DNA of 41,851 bases from DTU015 sp012837895. Its GTDB lineage: Bacteria; Bacillota; Sulfobacillia; Fermentithermobacillales; Fermentithermobacillaceae. Made by a program: the position numbers and the translations under genes. How positions within the stretch are numbered: the first letter of the stretch is position 1; each line of letters starts with the position of its first letter. The notes under the pieces were generated by a model. That model saw only the letters and a program-made list of their open reading frames with translations, had not been told where the DNA came from and did no database searches. The DNA is taken from the NCBI GenBank assembly GCA_050952085.1, contig JBMNKH010000006.1, positions 1-41,851 of the forward strand, in the 5' to 3' direction. Shown piece by piece: positions 41,775 through 41,851 of this stretch.

Positions 41775-41851
41775 CTACTTGCTTATGATTGAGCCTATAA
41801 TGTCTTGTCCGAGAGTAGCTGATATAGCACCTACAGCGATAAGGAGACAAG
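41775..41851 (-). CDS. C-terminal end of a membrane protein (cut by window edge)
   Basis: The minus strand from the window edge reads CLLIAVGAISATLGQDIIG and ends SIISK before TAG 41775. The hydrophobic start fits a last transmembrane helix. No other frame is open here. The gene is immediately upstream of the truncated membrane-protein gene, same strand. The family cannot be named from 24 residues. Confidence 0.6.
   Translation of the reverse strand, partial: CLLIAVGAISATLGQDIIGSIISK

Noticed and set aside
1..41851. CRISPR array or prophage
   Set aside because: No regularly spaced repeats, cas genes, integrase, capsid or tail genes were found; the only mobile element is the IS at 701-2204.

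Overview
The window reads as chromosome of an anaerobic, amino-acid-metabolising low-to-mid GC Firmicute (Clostridia-like). The basis is strong AGGAGG ribosome binding sites with frequent TTG/GTG starts, a cyclic-di-AMP (ydaO-type) riboswitch, oxygen-sensitive radical-SAM enzymes, a B12-dependent mutase-like protein, tyrosine phenol-lyase and a BMP/sugar-type ABC importer. No taxon can be fixed from the sequence alone.

Layout. 1-620: a tRNA operon on the minus strand, transcribed Gly-Arg-His-Arg-Gln-Lys and then a Leu tRNA cut by the window edge, with a good promoter at 652-680. 680-2225: a 1.5-kb IS1202/ISNCY-like insertion sequence in a 21-bp direct repeat that abuts the tRNA promoter. 2256-8372: DegV-family gene, then a four-gene ABC import operon whose binding lipoprotein is a DUF3798 protein. 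8792-11617: radical-SAM/SPASM protein, winged-helix regulator and an orphan CheX phosphatase. 11655-15093: tyrosine phenol-lyase divergent from a TyrR-like, GAFTGA-containing sigma-54 activator, with a recognisable -24/-12 promoter in front of tpl and TGTAA/TTACA dyads between the genes. 15405-20182: a promoter, c-di-AMP riboswitch and three-gene operon (ATP-grasp Ddl-like ligase, opine-dehydrogenase-family enzyme, cobalamin-binding mutase-like protein). I consider this the most likely undescribed system here.

20199-29077: PHP phosphoesterase, a DnaA-box-rich intergenic stretch, a possible 19-residue peptide gene, ADP-ribose-type NUDIX hydrolase, then two separate TldD/TldE protease pairs in opposite orientation around dapB. 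29264-38106: HerA/VirB4-like ATPase, a membrane sensor lacking a kinase domain, PflX-like radical-SAM protein, MscL with a zinc-ribbon tail, PepF-type oligopeptidase and a large DUF4153 membrane protein.

38212-41851: minus-strand catabolic-looking genes (DUF4387, AtuA/DUF1446-like, GntR/UTRA regulator, D-aminoacylase, membrane proteins). At least two look damaged. The AtuA-like protein seems to lack an internal block. The D-aminoacylase lacks its N-terminal part and is joined out of frame to a truncated membrane-protein gene.

Functionally, much of the window concerns peptides and amino acids: TldD/E, PepF, D-aminoacylase, Tpl, DapB, and a Ddl-like/opine/B12 operon tied to the second messenger that controls osmotic and wall homeostasis. 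Start sites were moved inward from the longest frames wherever a Shine-Dalgarno sequence and family length agreed.
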